Of a DNA stretch of 64,000 nucleotides, positions 1 to 9,192 are shown in pieces. Numbering within the stretch: the stretch's first letter is position 1; each line of letters starts with the position of its first letter. Where the stretch lies: NCBI RefSeq assembly GCF_014266025.1, contig NZ_JACMYC010000001.1:496001-560000 (forward strand), given 5' to 3'. The notes under the pieces were generated by a model that saw nothing but the letters and a program-made list of their open reading frames with translations, made no database searches and had not been told where the DNA came from. The DNA is from Nocardioides deserti. GTDB taxonomy: Bacteria > Actinomycetota > Actinomycetes > Propionibacteriales > Nocardioidaceae. The translations under genes were made by a program, and so were the position numbers.

Positions 1-346
1 TGACCTCCTGCACCTTGCGCCAGGCGTCGAGGTCGGTGTCGAGGATCGAGTCGTCCTCCGGCGGGCTGATGCCGGCGTTGTTGAAGGCGATGTCGACCGA
101 GCCGTAGGTGTCCTTCGCGGTCCGGAACAGCGCGTCGACCTGTTCCTTGTCGGTGACGTCGACGTGGACGTACGTCACGAACTCGGTGCCACCGAGCTGC
201 CCGACCAGCTGGTGGCCGCGCTCGTCGTCGATGTCGCCGATGACGACCTTGGCGCCCTCCTCGACGAAGCGCTGGACGGTCGCCAGGCCGATGCCCGAGC
301 AACCGCCGGTGACGACCGCGACCCGGTCCTGGATGCGTCCTGCCAC
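1..346 (-). CDS. SDR family oxidoreductase (3' end outside window)
   Basis: Classical short-chain dehydrogenase/reductase, NAD(P)-dependent; only the first 115 codons are inside the window. The start is taken as the GTG at 346, giving a short N-terminus before the dinucleotide-binding motif TGGCSGIG (T-G-x3-G-x-G). The second hallmark, NNAG, is also present (FNNAGISPP). It lies 46 bp downstream of an aldehyde dehydrogenase on the same strand and probably shares its operon with the glutamine-synthetase-like and permease genes. In that context it could oxidise an alcohol intermediate to the aldehyde used by its neighbour; this is inference. FabG-like 3-oxoacyl reductase is the generic alternative. 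The catalytic Tyr-x3-Lys lies outside the window. Confidence 0.85.
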   Translation of the reverse strand, partial: MAGRIQDRVAVVTGGCSGIGLATVQRFVEEGAKVVIGDIDDERGHQLVGQLGGTEFVTYVHVDVTDKEQVDALFRTAKDTYGSVDIAFNNAGISPPEDDSILDTDLDAWRKVQEV

Positions 347-392
347 TGTGATGCCTCTCTGGTGGTGCTTCTCGTGGAAACCTGCTGCGCCG

Positions 393-1751
393 TCAGTGCG
401 CGATGAAGACGTTCTTCTCCTCGGTGAACGCCTGCGGTGCGTCGGGGCCGAGCTCGCGGCCGAGGCCGGACTGCTTGTAGCCGCCGAACGGCGTCCAGTA
501 GCGGACCGAGGCGTGGGAGTTCACCGAGAGGTTGCCGGCCTCGACGGCGCGCGCGACGCGCAGCCCGCGGCCGAGGTCGCGGGTGTAGATCGAGCCGGAC
601 AGGCCGTAGTCGGTGTCATTGGCCCGGGCCACGGCGTCGGCCTCGTCGTCGAACGGCATCACCGCCACGACCGGGCCGAAGACCTCCTCGCGCCAGATCC
701 GCTGCGCCGGGTCGTCGACGGCGACCACCGACGGGGCGACCCAGAAGCCGTCGCCGCCGGGCGTCGATCCGGTGATGGTCACGTCGACCTCGGACAGGTA
801 GCCGGCGACCGTGTCGCGCTGGCGCGCCGAGATGAGCGGGCCCATCTCCGAGGCCTCGTCGGTCGGGTCGAGCACCCGCAGGCCGGTGACGCCGGGCTCC
901 AGGAGCGAGAGGAACTCGTCGTACGCCGAGCGCTCGACGAGGATCCGCGAGCGCGCGCAGCAGTCCTGGCCGGCGTTGTCGAAGACGGCGTACGGCGCCG
1001 CCGCGGCCGCCGCGGCCAGGTCGGCGTCGGCGAAGACGATGTTGCTGCTCTTGCCGCCCAGCTCCAGGGTGACCCGCTTGACCTGCTCCGCGCAGCCGGC
1101 CATCACCCGCTTGCCGACCGCGGTCGACCCGGTGAAGCAGACCTTGCGCACCAGCGGGTGGGTCACGAAGCGCTCGCCGACCACGTCGCCGCGGCCGGGC
1201 AGCACGGTCAGCACCCCCTCGGGGATGCCGGCCTCGAGCGCGAGCTCGGCCAGCCGCAGCGCGGTCAGCGGGGTGAGCTCGGCGGGCTTGAGCACGACCG
1301 TGTTGCCGGCGGCCAGCGCGGGCGCCATGCCCCACGCGGCGATCGGCATCGGGAAGTTCCAGGGGACGATGATCCCCACGACGCCGAGCGGCTCGTGGAA
1401 GGTCACGTCGGTGCCGCCGGCGACCGGGATCTGCCGGCCGAAGAGCCGCTCGGGCGCGCCGGCGTAGTAGTTGAGGCAGTCGCGGACGTTGCCGGCCTCC
1501 CAGCGGGCGTTGCCCCAGGTGTGGCCGGCGTTGCGGACCTCGATCTCGGCGAGCTCCTCGACGTGGGCGTCGACGACCGCGGCGTACCTGCGCAGCAGCG
1601 CCCCCCGCTCGCCGGGCGCGACGGCCCGCCAGGTCGCGAACGCCTCGTGGGCGCGGGCGATCGCGGCGTCGGCCTCCTCCACCGAGGCGAGCGGCACCTC
1701 GGTGATCGGGCGTGCGGTGGCCGGGTTCACCACGGTGAACAGGTCGGTCAT
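393..1751 (-). CDS. aldehyde dehydrogenase family protein
   Basis: NAD(P)-dependent aldehyde dehydrogenase of 452 aa, slightly shorter than the usual 480-500. Visible landmarks are the oxyanion-hole Asn in PWNFP (N132), the cofactor loop FTGST (about residues 206-210), the general-base Glu in LELGGK (E230) and the catalytic Cys in GQDCC (C264). It lies 36 bp downstream of the glutamine-synthetase homologue and upstream of an SDR, all on the minus strand. Together with an ethanolamine-type permease this suggests oxidation of a gamma-glutamylated amino-aldehyde, as PuuC does in the putrescine pathway. Substrate assignment is inference; the family assignment is secure. Confidence 0.92.
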   Translation of the reverse strand: MTDLFTVVNPATARPITEVPLASVEEADAAIARAHEAFATWRAVAPGERGALLRRYAAVVDAHVEELAEIEVRNAGHTWGNARWEAGNVRDCLNYYAGAPERLFGRQIPVAGGTDVTFHEPLGVVGIIVPWNFPMPIAAWGMAPALAAGNTVVLKPAELTPLTALRLAELALEAGIPEGVLTVLPGRGDVVGERFVTHPLVRKVCFTGSTAVGKRVMAGCAEQVKRVTLELGGKSSNIVFADADLAAAAAAAPYAVFDNAGQDCCARSRILVERSAYDEFLSLLEPGVTGLRVLDPTDEASEMGPLISARQRDTVAGYLSEVDVTITGSTPGGDGFWVAPSVVAVDDPAQRIWREEVFGPVVAVMPFDDEADAVARANDTDYGLSGSIYTRDLGRGLRVARAVEAGNLSVNSHASVRYWTPFGGYKQSGLGRELGPDAPQAFTEEKNVFIAH

Positions 1752-1787
1752 GCAGGTCCCCTCGTCGGGCCGGGGGTCACATGCGGC

Positions 1788-3179
1788 TCACATGCGTTCG
1801 AAGCCCCGGCGCAGCTCCCAGTCGGTGACGGCCGCGTCGAACGCCTTGAGCTCGACGTCGGCCATGTTCGTGTAGTGGTCGACCACGGCGTCACCGAACG
1901 CTGATCGTGCCACCTGTGAGGACGCGAAGGCGTCCCGGGCCTCCCGCAACGTCTGCGGCACCAGCTCGAGTCCCTGGCTGTAGGCGTTGCCCTCGGTGGG
2001 CGGGACCGGGTCGAGCTCGTTCTCGATGCCGTGGAGGCCGCCGGCGATCATGGCGGCGATGGCGAGGTAGGGGTTGACGTCGCCGCCCGGCACGCGGTTC
2101 TCGAGGCGGGCCGAGGGTCCCGACCCGACCAGGCGCACCGCGCAGGTCCGGTTGTCCAGCCCCCAGGCGATCGCGGTCGGCGCGAACGATCCGTCGGCGA
2201 AGCGCTTGTAGGAGTTGACGTTCGGGGCGTAGAGCAGCGTGAAGTCGCGCATCGTGGCGAGCAGACCGGCGATGAACTGGTCGTAGACGCGGGTCCGGTC
2301 GTCGCGCTCGGCGTCCCAGAAGACCAGCTCGCCGTCGGTGCCGCGCAGCGAGAGGTGGATGTGGCAGGAGCTGCCCTCGCGCTCGTTGAACTTCGCCATG
2401 AACGTCAACGACTTGCCGTGCAGAGCGGCGATCTCCTTGGCCGCGGTCTTGTAGACGACGTGGTGGTCGGCGGTCACCAGCGCCTCGTTGTAGAGGAAAC
2501 CGATCTCGTGCTGGCCCAGGTTGCACTCGCCCTTGGCGCCCTCGACGTCCATGCCCGCGGCGTACATCGTGTTGCGGATGTCGCGCAGCAGCGGCTCGAC
2601 GCGCGTGGTGCCGAGGATGGAGTAGTCGACGTTGTACTGGTTGGCCGGCCGCAGCTGCTGGTAGCCGCGGTCGAAGGCCTCCTCGTAGGTGTCCTCGAAG
2701 ACGATGAACTCCAGCTCGGTCCCGGCGTGCGCCTCCCAGCCGCGCTCGCGGGCCCGGTCGAGCTGGCCCTTGAGGATCGTGCGGGGCGACTCGGCGACGG
2801 GCGTGTGGTCGGGCCACACCAGGTCGCACTGGACCATCGCGGTCGCCGGGAGGTGGGGGAGCAGCCGGAGCGTGCTCCAGTCCGGCACCCACTCCATGTC
2901 GCCGTAGCCGCGCTCCCAGGAGGAGATCGCGTAGCCGTCGACGGTGTTCATGTCGACGTCCACGGCGAGCAGGTAGTTGCAGCCCTCGGTGCCGGCCTCG
3001 AGCGCCACGTCGAGGAAGTACGCCGCGTGCAGCCGCTTGCCCTGGAGCCGGCCCTGCATGTCGGTGAACGCCATCACCACCGTGTCGACCTCGCCGTCGG
3101 CGACCAGCCGTCGGAGCCGGTCCAGCGTGAGCATCCGGTCGTTGACCGGCTGCTCGGTCCCTGCGGTCAGGTCGGTCAC
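1788..3179 (-). CDS. glutamine synthetase family protein (probable gamma-glutamylamide synthetase)
   Basis: GS-I-type ligase of 463 aa that joins glutamate to an amine using ATP. The beta-Grasp N-terminus is followed by the catalytic barrel, with the Glu-rich metal motif GTELEF, a GECNLGQHE segment, the ammonia/amine-site motif NSYKRF and the C-terminal RLENRVPGGDVNPYLA signature. The GTG start at 3179 overlaps the permease stop (GTGA, 4 bp), so the genes are translationally coupled. A housekeeping GlnA would not normally sit between an ethanolamine permease and an aldehyde dehydrogenase. Streptomyces GlnA4 (gamma-glutamylethanolamide synthetase) or GlnA3/PuuA (gamma-glutamylpolyamine synthetase) are the likely functional analogues. 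The exact amine is inferred from context only. Confidence 0.88.
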   Translation of the reverse strand: MTDLTAGTEQPVNDRMLTLDRLRRLVADGEVDTVVMAFTDMQGRLQGKRLHAAYFLDVALEAGTEGCNYLLAVDVDMNTVDGYAISSWERGYGDMEWVPDWSTLRLLPHLPATAMVQCDLVWPDHTPVAESPRTILKGQLDRARERGWEAHAGTELEFIVFEDTYEEAFDRGYQQLRPANQYNVDYSILGTTRVEPLLRDIRNTMYAAGMDVEGAKGECNLGQHEIGFLYNEALVTADHHVVYKTAAKEIAALHGKSLTFMAKFNEREGSSCHIHLSLRGTDGELVFWDAERDDRTRVYDQFIAGLLATMRDFTLLYAPNVNSYKRFADGSFAPTAIAWGLDNRTCAVRLVGSGPSARLENRVPGGDVNPYLAIAAMIAGGLHGIENELDPVPPTEGNAYSQGLELVPQTLREARDAFASSQVARSAFGDAVVDHYTNMADVELKAFDAAVTDWELRRGFERM

Positions 3180-4585
3180 GAGAGTCCCTTCTCGGCGTCC
3201 TCGATGGCGGCGAACTCCTCTTCCGGAGCCCCCGCGACGATGTGGTGGCGGCTGTAGAGGGCGAAGTACGCGATCGCCAGCGCGAAGACGCCCGCGGTGA
3301 TGAGCACCGCGGTGGAGTCGACGAAGAAGCCCGCGACGACGGCGACGCAGGCGAGCACGAAGCCGATGCCGGTCGTGACGACGCCGCCCGGGGTGCGGTA
3401 CGGACGCTCGAGGTCGGGCTCGCGGATGCGCAGCACGATGTGGGAGAGCGTCATCAGCACGTAGGAGATCGTCGCGCCGAAGACCGCCACGAGGATGAGC
3501 AGGTCGCCCTCGTTGAGCATCGCCATGACGAAGCCGATGATGCCGGGCACGATCAGTGCGAGGTACGGCGTCTTGCGGCTGCCGGTGCGCGAGAGCACCT
3601 TGGGCAGGTAGCCCGCCCGCGAGAGCGCGAAGGTCTGGCGCGAGTAGGCGAAGATGATCGAGAAGAAGCTGGCGATGAGGCCGAGCAGACCGACGACGTT
3701 GACGAAGGTGCTGACCGCCGTGGAGCCGCCGTACGCCGTCTCGAGGGCGTCCACGAGCGGGTTGCCGGACTCCTGCAGCGACTCCGCGCCGGCCGCACCG
3801 GGCGCGACGAGCAGGATCATCGCGGCGAACGCCAGGAGCGTGAGCATCGCGGCGATGATGCCGCGCGGCATCGACCGGGCGGGGTCCTTGGTCTCCTCGG
3901 CGGCGAGCGGCACGCCTTCGACGGCGAGGAAGAACCAGATCGCGTAGGGCAGGGCCGCCCAGATGCCGATCAACCCGAACGGCAGGAAGTCGCTGGCCCC
4001 GACGGCGTCGGTGGGGGCGATGTCGACGAGGTTGCCGGCGTCGAACTTCAGCGCCGCGGCGACGACGAACGCCAGGAGCGCGATCACGGCGATGGCGGTG
4101 ATCGCGAACATCAGCTTGAGCGCCTCGCCGACGCCCCACAGGTGGAGACCGATGAAGACGAGGTAGAAGACCGCGAAGACCAGCGGCCCGTCGATGCCGA
4201 CGAGGGAGTCGACGTAGGCGCCGATGAAGTTCGCGATCGCGGCGGGCGCGATGGCGTACTCGATGAGGATCGCGGTGCCGGTGAGGAAGCCGCCCCACGG
4301 GCCGAGCGCGCGACGGGCGAAGCCGTACCCGCCACCGGCGGTCGAGATGGTGGAGGACATCTCCGCCAGCCCGAGCACCATGCACAGGTACATCACGCCC
4401 ATGATGATCGTGGCGACCAGCAGGCCGCCCCAGCCACCCTCGGCGAGGCCGAAGTTCCAGCCGGCGAAGTCGCCGGAGATGACGTAGGCGACGCCGAGCC
4501 CGGCCAGGAGGACCCAGCCGGCCACGCCGCTGCGCAGCTGCCGCTCCTCGAAGTAGGCGGCGTCCTCGTGCTCCCGTGTGGTCAT
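3176..4585 (-). CDS. eat: ethanolamine permease-type APC transporter
   Basis: Amino acid-polyamine-organocation permease of 469 aa with about 12 membrane segments. The N-terminal block (VISGDFAGWNFGL, then GWGG and GLAEMSSTISTAGGGYGFARR) matches what I know of the ethanolamine permease (Eat) subfamily rather than generic amino acid permeases. Its ATG start at 4585 leads the minus-strand set permease-ligase-dehydrogenase-SDR. The stop overlaps the next start by 4 bp. The 181 bp upstream, up to the thioesterase stop, should hold the promoter for the operon. No ethanolamine ammonia-lyase (EutBC) is in view, which fits a glutamylation route instead. Confidence 0.85.
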   Translation of the reverse strand: MTTREHEDAAYFEERQLRSGVAGWVLLAGLGVAYVISGDFAGWNFGLAEGGWGGLLVATIIMGVMYLCMVLGLAEMSSTISTAGGGYGFARRALGPWGGFLTGTAILIEYAIAPAAIANFIGAYVDSLVGIDGPLVFAVFYLVFIGLHLWGVGEALKLMFAITAIAVIALLAFVVAAALKFDAGNLVDIAPTDAVGASDFLPFGLIGIWAALPYAIWFFLAVEGVPLAAEETKDPARSMPRGIIAAMLTLLAFAAMILLVAPGAAGAESLQESGNPLVDALETAYGGSTAVSTFVNVVGLLGLIASFFSIIFAYSRQTFALSRAGYLPKVLSRTGSRKTPYLALIVPGIIGFVMAMLNEGDLLILVAVFGATISYVLMTLSHIVLRIREPDLERPYRTPGGVVTTGIGFVLACVAVVAGFFVDSTAVLITAGVFALAIAYFALYSRHHIVAGAPEEEFAAIEDAEKGLS

Positions 4586-4766
4586 GTCGAGTCCTGTCTG
4601 CCGTCACGGTGGCGGGGCCCGAGCCCACCGGGGTTGCTAGACGGTAGTGACCGCTTTCGGTACCCGACAAGCACCGTGTCGGCGCGCCGACACCACGAAT
4701 CCGAGGACGGGTCCTGAGGACGGGGCCCACGACCGGACCCGCGACGGGCCCACACGGGTCCCGCGC

Positions 4767-5276
4767 TCAGCGCAGGCCGAGGCACCCGGAGACGTCGGGC
4801 TCCCAGGGGAGCTCGGCGTGCTCGCCGATCCTCCGGTCGAGCCCGGCGGCGACCTCCGCGGGCCACGGTGCCGTGCGGCGGGTGGTCATGTCGATGTGGA
4901 GGAAGACCTCCTCCATCACGTAGCTGAGGCGCTGGTGGGTGTCGTCGAGCAGGTGCACCAGGGCGTGCGCGGCGCGGTCGGAGCGGCCGAGCAACCGCAC
5001 CCGCGCGGACATCCGGTCACCGGTGCGGAGCTCGGCGACGTAGCGCAGGTGGTGCTCGGCGGTGAAGCAGGCGTGGCCGAGGGCCGGCCAGTTCTGCGGG
5101 ATGCCGAGGTCGACGAGCGACTCGTCGAGCCCCTCGCTGGCGATGCCGGTGTAGTGGCGCACGTTGAGGTGCCCGTTGGCGTCCTCGAAGGCGATGGGGA
5201 CCGGCTGCTCGGCGTAGGCCGGCAGGGTGGCCAGCTGCTCGTAGGTGGGGTGTGGGGTGCTCACGCTGCGCGACAC
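4767..5276 (-). CDS. hotdog-fold acyl-CoA thioesterase
   Basis: A 169-aa 4HBT-like thioesterase. The early ANGHLNVRHYTGIASEGLD segment corresponds to the DxxGHxN-type catalytic region of the fold, with Asp replaced by Asn, as some subfamilies allow. It is followed by LRYVAELRTGDRMSARVRLL, the typical strand for the hotdog sheet. The start used is ATG 5276; GTG 5264 is an alternative that removes four residues. It is a single gene, divergent from the SpoIIE phosphatase, with about 71 bp between starts. Similar proteins are linked to carnitine or aromatic acyl-CoA metabolism; the substrate is not predictable here. Confidence 0.8.
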   Translation of the reverse strand: MSRSVSTPHPTYEQLATLPAYAEQPVPIAFEDANGHLNVRHYTGIASEGLDESLVDLGIPQNWPALGHACFTAEHHLRYVAELRTGDRMSARVRLLGRSDRAAHALVHLLDDTHQRLSYVMEEVFLHIDMTTRRTAPWPAEVAAGLDRRIGEHAELPWEPDVSGCLGLR

Positions 5277-5347
5277 TAGCGGCCGGCCTCGGCGTGCCCG
5301 GTGGAGAACGCCGCTGGTGGGTCGTCCGCGCCACTAGTGTTCGGGCC

Positions 5348-6430
5348 GTGAGCCGGTCCGGGACGTTCGTCAGGGACTGGCGGTCCGGTTCCTGGAACAG
5401 CCAGGTGCGGGTCCTCGCCCTGCTCGTCGCCGGCGTGCTCGTCTCGGGCGTGGTGTCGTGGGTGGACTACGGGACGCTGCCGGCGACGACGTACGTCGTG
5501 TGGCTCATCCTCGGCATGCTCACCCTCCGCTTCCAGCCGCTGGTGCCGCTGACCGGCCTCGTGCTCGTCGTGGCGCTGGCCGCGATGGTCCGCGACGGCC
5601 CGCTGACCGACGCCCGGGTCTCGGTGGCGATCACGCTGCTCGTCTGCGCGACACTGGTCCTCGTCCAGTCGGGACGTCGGCGCAGCGGCCTGCCGACGTT
5701 GCTGAGCGAGGCGCTGCTGACCGAGCTCAAGGGACGGCTGCAGGCGCAGGGCACGGTGCCGGAGCTGCCGGCAGGCTGGTCGGCGCAGAGCGCGATGATC
5801 GCCTCCCACGGCACCGGCTATGCCGGCGACTTCCTCGTCGCCGACCTCACCGACGACGGCCACCGCCTGGAGATGGTGCTCGTCGACGTCTGCGGCAAGG
5901 GCATCGCGGTCGGGCCGCAGGCGCTGCAGTTCGCCGGCGCGCTCGGCGGCCTGATCGGGGCGCTGCCGCCAGAGCAGCTGCTGCGCGCCGCCAACGCCTT
6001 CCTGCTGCGGCAACGGGCCGACGAGTCCTTCGCCACCGCGGTGCACGTCCTGGTCGACCTGCGCGACGGGCGCTGGACGGTCACGAGCGCGGGCCACCCG
6101 CCGGCCCTGCGGTACGACGCCGCCGAGCACGCCTGGCACGTCGACGGCGCCCGCGGCACGGCCCTGGGGGTCGTTCCGGAGCCCGAGCTGCACGCCTCCA
6201 CCGGCACGCTCGAGCCCGGCGACGCGCTGATGTTCTACACCGACGGCGTGATCGAGTCGCGTGACTCCGACATCGACGCGGGCATCGTCTGGCTCCAGCG
6301 GACCGCGGCCGAGGCCGTCGACGGCCGTCACGGTGGGTTCGAGGGGGCCGCCCGCCGGATCATCGACCGGGTGCCGCGGGGTGACGACGACCGCGCCGTG
6401 CTCGTCCTCCACCGGGCCGGCGGGCGGTAG
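5348..6430 (+). CDS. membrane-anchored SpoIIE-type PP2C phosphatase
   Basis: A 360-aa protein with three or four hydrophobic helices in the first 110 residues followed by a cytoplasmic PP2C/SpoIIE serine phosphatase domain. Metal-binding motifs are visible as AGDFLVADL, LVDVCGKG and the late FYTDGVIESRD. Such enzymes dephosphorylate STAS-domain anti-sigma-factor antagonists in partner-switching networks. GTG 5348 is chosen because it gives a short basic N-terminus ahead of the first membrane helix. No sensor (GAF/PAS) domain is present, so the membrane part may be the input. Its stop overlaps the start of the next gene by one base. An RsbW-like kinase occurs at 37.5 kb, but a link is speculative. 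Confidence 0.9.
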   Translation: MSRSGTFVRDWRSGSWNSQVRVLALLVAGVLVSGVVSWVDYGTLPATTYVVWLILGMLTLRFQPLVPLTGLVLVVALAAMVRDGPLTDARVSVAITLLVCATLVLVQSGRRRSGLPTLLSEALLTELKGRLQAQGTVPELPAGWSAQSAMIASHGTGYAGDFLVADLTDDGHRLEMVLVDVCGKGIAVGPQALQFAGALGGLIGALPPEQLLRAANAFLLRQRADESFATAVHVLVDLRDGRWTVTSAGHPPALRYDAAEHAWHVDGARGTALGVVPEPELHASTGTLEPGDALMFYTDGVIESRDSDIDAGIVWLQRTAAEAVDGRHGGFEGAARRIIDRVPRGDDDRAVLVLHRAGGR

Positions 6431-9192
6431 TGCCGAACCTGCACCGGGGTCGGCACCCGCTCTGGACGACCGCGCCCGCCCGGCTCCTGCACTCGCCCGG
6501 CTGGCTCGTGCTGGTGCTCCTCGCGGCCTCGCTGCTGGTCGCCTCGGTCGTCGCGCCCGCGCTCTTCCGCACCAGTGCGCGCACCGCGGCGCTCGACGCC
6601 CGGATCGAGACGGCGGCGGCCGAGCCCGCGCCGGGCGCGTCCGCGGACCTCCGCGCCTCGTGGGTCGGCGGCGTCCTGCCGACCCCGGGCGAGGCGTTGG
6701 TGCTCGAGCGCCTCGACGCGCTTCCCGGCTTCGGCCCGCCGGTCCTCGGCGCGGCCGGGGCGGCGCAGGAGCGGCGGCTCCGGGCCGTCGTCCGCGTCGG
6801 CGGGACGTCGACGGGCGCGGCGCTCTTCACCCACGACGGCGTCGTCGAGGCGCTCGGCGGCGACGAGGACGACCGCGGCGTCTGGCTGCCCACCGAGATC
6901 GCCGAGGAGCTCGGGGTGGAGCCGGGCGACCGGGTGCGCGTCGGGCTCGAGAGCGTGTCCGCGACCTCCGCCGCCACGCGGTACGCCGGCGCCCGCCTCG
7001 CCGGCACCTACGACCCCGCGCCGGGCTCGGTGCTGCCGGCCGCCGTCGCGGACCGACCAGGCAGCGAGGACTGGGTGCTGCCCCTCGACCCGGGCCGCCC
7101 CGGCTCCGCCAGCCCGCTCGTGGTCGCCGGCCGGGCGACCTTCGCCCGCCTGGCCCGCGCCGTGGACGAGGAACCGCTGTACGCCGTGGACCTCGCGGCC
7201 GACCCCGCCCTCGACCCGGACCTGGCCGCCAACGCCGTCGCCGCCCTCCAGGAGCTCGCGGTCGAGGCGTTCGACGACAGCACGGAGCTCGCCCGGGCGA
7301 CCCAACGCGCCGTGCCCATCGGGACGCGCCTCGAGCTGGCCTCGGGCCTGCCCGACATCGTGGACGAGGCGACCGAGGCCGCGTCGAGCGCCGAGCAGCA
7401 GGTGGGGCCCTACGCCACCGCCGGGCAGGTGCTCGCCGCCGCGCTGCTGCTCACCGCGTGGGTGCTCGTCGGCCGCAGCCGCCGGCGCGAGGAGGCGCTG
7501 GCCGCCGGCCTCGGGGTCCACCCCGCCGCGACAGGGGCCCTCACGCTGCTCGAGCTGCTGCCGGTCGCGCTGCTGGCCGTGCCGCTCGGCACCGCGGCCG
7601 CGTTGCTGGCGATCGACGTCGCCGGCCCGCCCGCGGACCTGGGGCCGGGCGACCTCACCGCCGGCGACCGCGGCCTGGCCCTGCTCGGCAGCGCGCTCGT
7701 GCTGCTGCTGCCGGGGCTGGTCGCCGTCCTGGCGGCGCTCCGCGCCGAGGTGGGCGGCCGCGGTCGGCTCGGCGCCCGGGTCCGTGCCGTCCCGTGGGGG
7801 TTGCTCGTCCTCGTCGCCACCGCCGTGGTGCTCGTCGGCGTCCTCTCCACCGACCCGGCCCGCCGGGGCGGCTCGCCGCTGACGACCGTGCTGCCGCTGC
7901 TCGTGGCCGCGTCGTCGGCCGCCGTGGTCGTGCGGCTCGCCGGCCTGGTGCGGGTCCCCGGGGCCCGGCCCGGCCGACCCCGCTGGCTCGCCGGCCGTCG
8001 GTCGGCCGGTGCCGGTGCCGGTGGCGCGAACGCCGGGGGTGCGGCCGACCGCGGCCAGCAGGCGCTGACGGCGGTGCTCGCCGTGACGCTCGGGCTGTTC
8101 GCCTACGCACTCACCGTCCACCGCGGTCTCGTCGAGGGCGCCGACGACAAGGTCGCCGCGCTCGTCGGCGCCCCGACCGTCACCTCCTTCGAGGACGACC
8201 TGCGCGGCACCGGCCGCCGCGCGGTCCTGCCGCCCGTCGAGGGCTCCACGCTGGTCTGGCGCCAGCGGGCGACGCTGCCGCCGGTGTTCGGCGCGCAACA
8301 GCTGCTGACGATCGACCCGCTCACCTTCGGCGACGTCGCCGACTGGGGCTCGACCGGCACGCTGGCGCCGGGCCGCGACCTGCTCGACCGGCTCGAGGAC
8401 CCGGCCGCCGACGGCGTACCGGTGCTGCTCGCCGGGGACACCGAGCGCGACGTCGGTGACCGGGGGACGCTCGAGGTCAACGAGGAGATCAGCCTCCCCT
8501 ACATCGTGGTCGGCGTCCTGCCCGCGTTCCCCGGCTCCGAGGCCGGCACCGGCGACGCGGCGGTGGTCCCGAGCAGCCGAGCGGTCTTCCCACGGCTGCC
8601 GGGCTACCTCGACCCCCGCGACCCGCTCTCGGTCGACGGCACGGGACCGTTCACCGCGGAGGTCTGGTCGCAGGCGGGGTCCGAGGAGCTCCGGGACCGG
8701 CTGCGCGCCATCGGCCTGGTCCCCGACGACGTCGTGACCACGGCCGGCGCCGCCGTCGGCGAGGGGCTGCTGTCGGCCTCGTGGGCGGCGCAGTACGTCG
8801 TCGTCCTCGGGCTGGTGGTGCTGCTGCTCGCGCTGGCGAGCGCGCTGGCCCTCGGCCTCCGGCTCGCCGACCGGGACGCGGTCTCCGACGTGCTGCTCGC
8901 CCGGATGGGCTGGCGGCCACGGCAGCTCGCTGCGGCCCGGACCTGGGAGGTGGTGCGCGCGGTGCTCACCGCGGCCGTCGCGACCCTGGTGACGACGGGG
9001 GCGATGGTGCTCGGCCCGAGCCTGGTCGACCAAGTGGCCTCCGTGCTGCCCGTCAGCCGCCCTCGGGTGGGCGTGGCCGAGGTGCTGGCCGTCGTGGCGC
9101 TCGGCGTTGCGATGGTCCTCGCGTCCGCCGGCGTCGGCCTGGTCCGGGCCCGCGGCCGATCGAGCGCGGAGGTGCTGCGTGGCAACGGGTGA
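6430..9192 (+). CDS. FtsX-like ABC transporter permease
   Basis: A 920-aa membrane protein. Helix 1 is near residues 20-40 and a large extracytoplasmic domain follows. Helices cluster near 330-470, a second extracytoplasmic domain comes next, and a final helix trio (about 790-910) has the FtsX/MacB pattern of long Ala/Leu/Val helices. The GTG start overlaps the upstream stop, and the gene runs directly into two ATPase genes, so the three form one exporter. Such mechanotransmission permeases drive lipoprotein, peptide or antibiotic export rather than substrate passage through the membrane helices. The substrate is unknown. No frameshift is seen in this partner. Confidence 0.85.
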   Translation: MPNLHRGRHPLWTTAPARLLHSPGWLVLVLLAASLLVASVVAPALFRTSARTAALDARIETAAAEPAPGASADLRASWVGGVLPTPGEALVLERLDALPGFGPPVLGAAGAAQERRLRAVVRVGGTSTGAALFTHDGVVEALGGDEDDRGVWLPTEIAEELGVEPGDRVRVGLESVSATSAATRYAGARLAGTYDPAPGSVLPAAVADRPGSEDWVLPLDPGRPGSASPLVVAGRATFARLARAVDEEPLYAVDLAADPALDPDLAANAVAALQELAVEAFDDSTELARATQRAVPIGTRLELASGLPDIVDEATEAASSAEQQVGPYATAGQVLAAALLLTAWVLVGRSRRREEALAAGLGVHPAATGALTLLELLPVALLAVPLGTAAALLAIDVAGPPADLGPGDLTAGDRGLALLGSALVLLLPGLVAVLAALRAEVGGRGRLGARVRAVPWGLLVLVATAVVLVGVLSTDPARRGGSPLTTVLPLLVAASSAAVVVRLAGLVRVPGARPGRPRWLAGRRSAGAGAGGANAGGAADRGQQALTAVLAVTLGLFAYALTVHRGLVEGADDKVAALVGAPTVTSFEDDLRGTGRRAVLPPVEGSTLVWRQRATLPPVFGAQQLLTIDPLTFGDVADWGSTGTLAPGRDLLDRLEDPAADGVPVLLAGDTERDVGDRGTLEVNEEISLPYIVVGVLPAFPGSEAGTGDAAVVPSSRAVFPRLPGYLDPRDPLSVDGTGPFTAEVWSQAGSEELRDRLRAIGLVPDDVVTTAGAAVGEGLLSASWAAQYVVVLGLVVLLLALASALALGLRLADRDAVSDVLLARMGWRPRQLAAARTWEVVRAVLTAAVATLVTTGAMVLGPSLVDQVASVLPVSRPRVGVAEVLAVVALGVAMVLASAGVGLVRARGRSSAEVLRGNG

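Noticed and set aside
6328..9033. A long open frame of about 900 codons opposite the FtsX-like permease
   Set aside because: Composition is Arg/Gly/His/Asp-rich antisense shadow of a high-GC gene; no domain or ribosome site.
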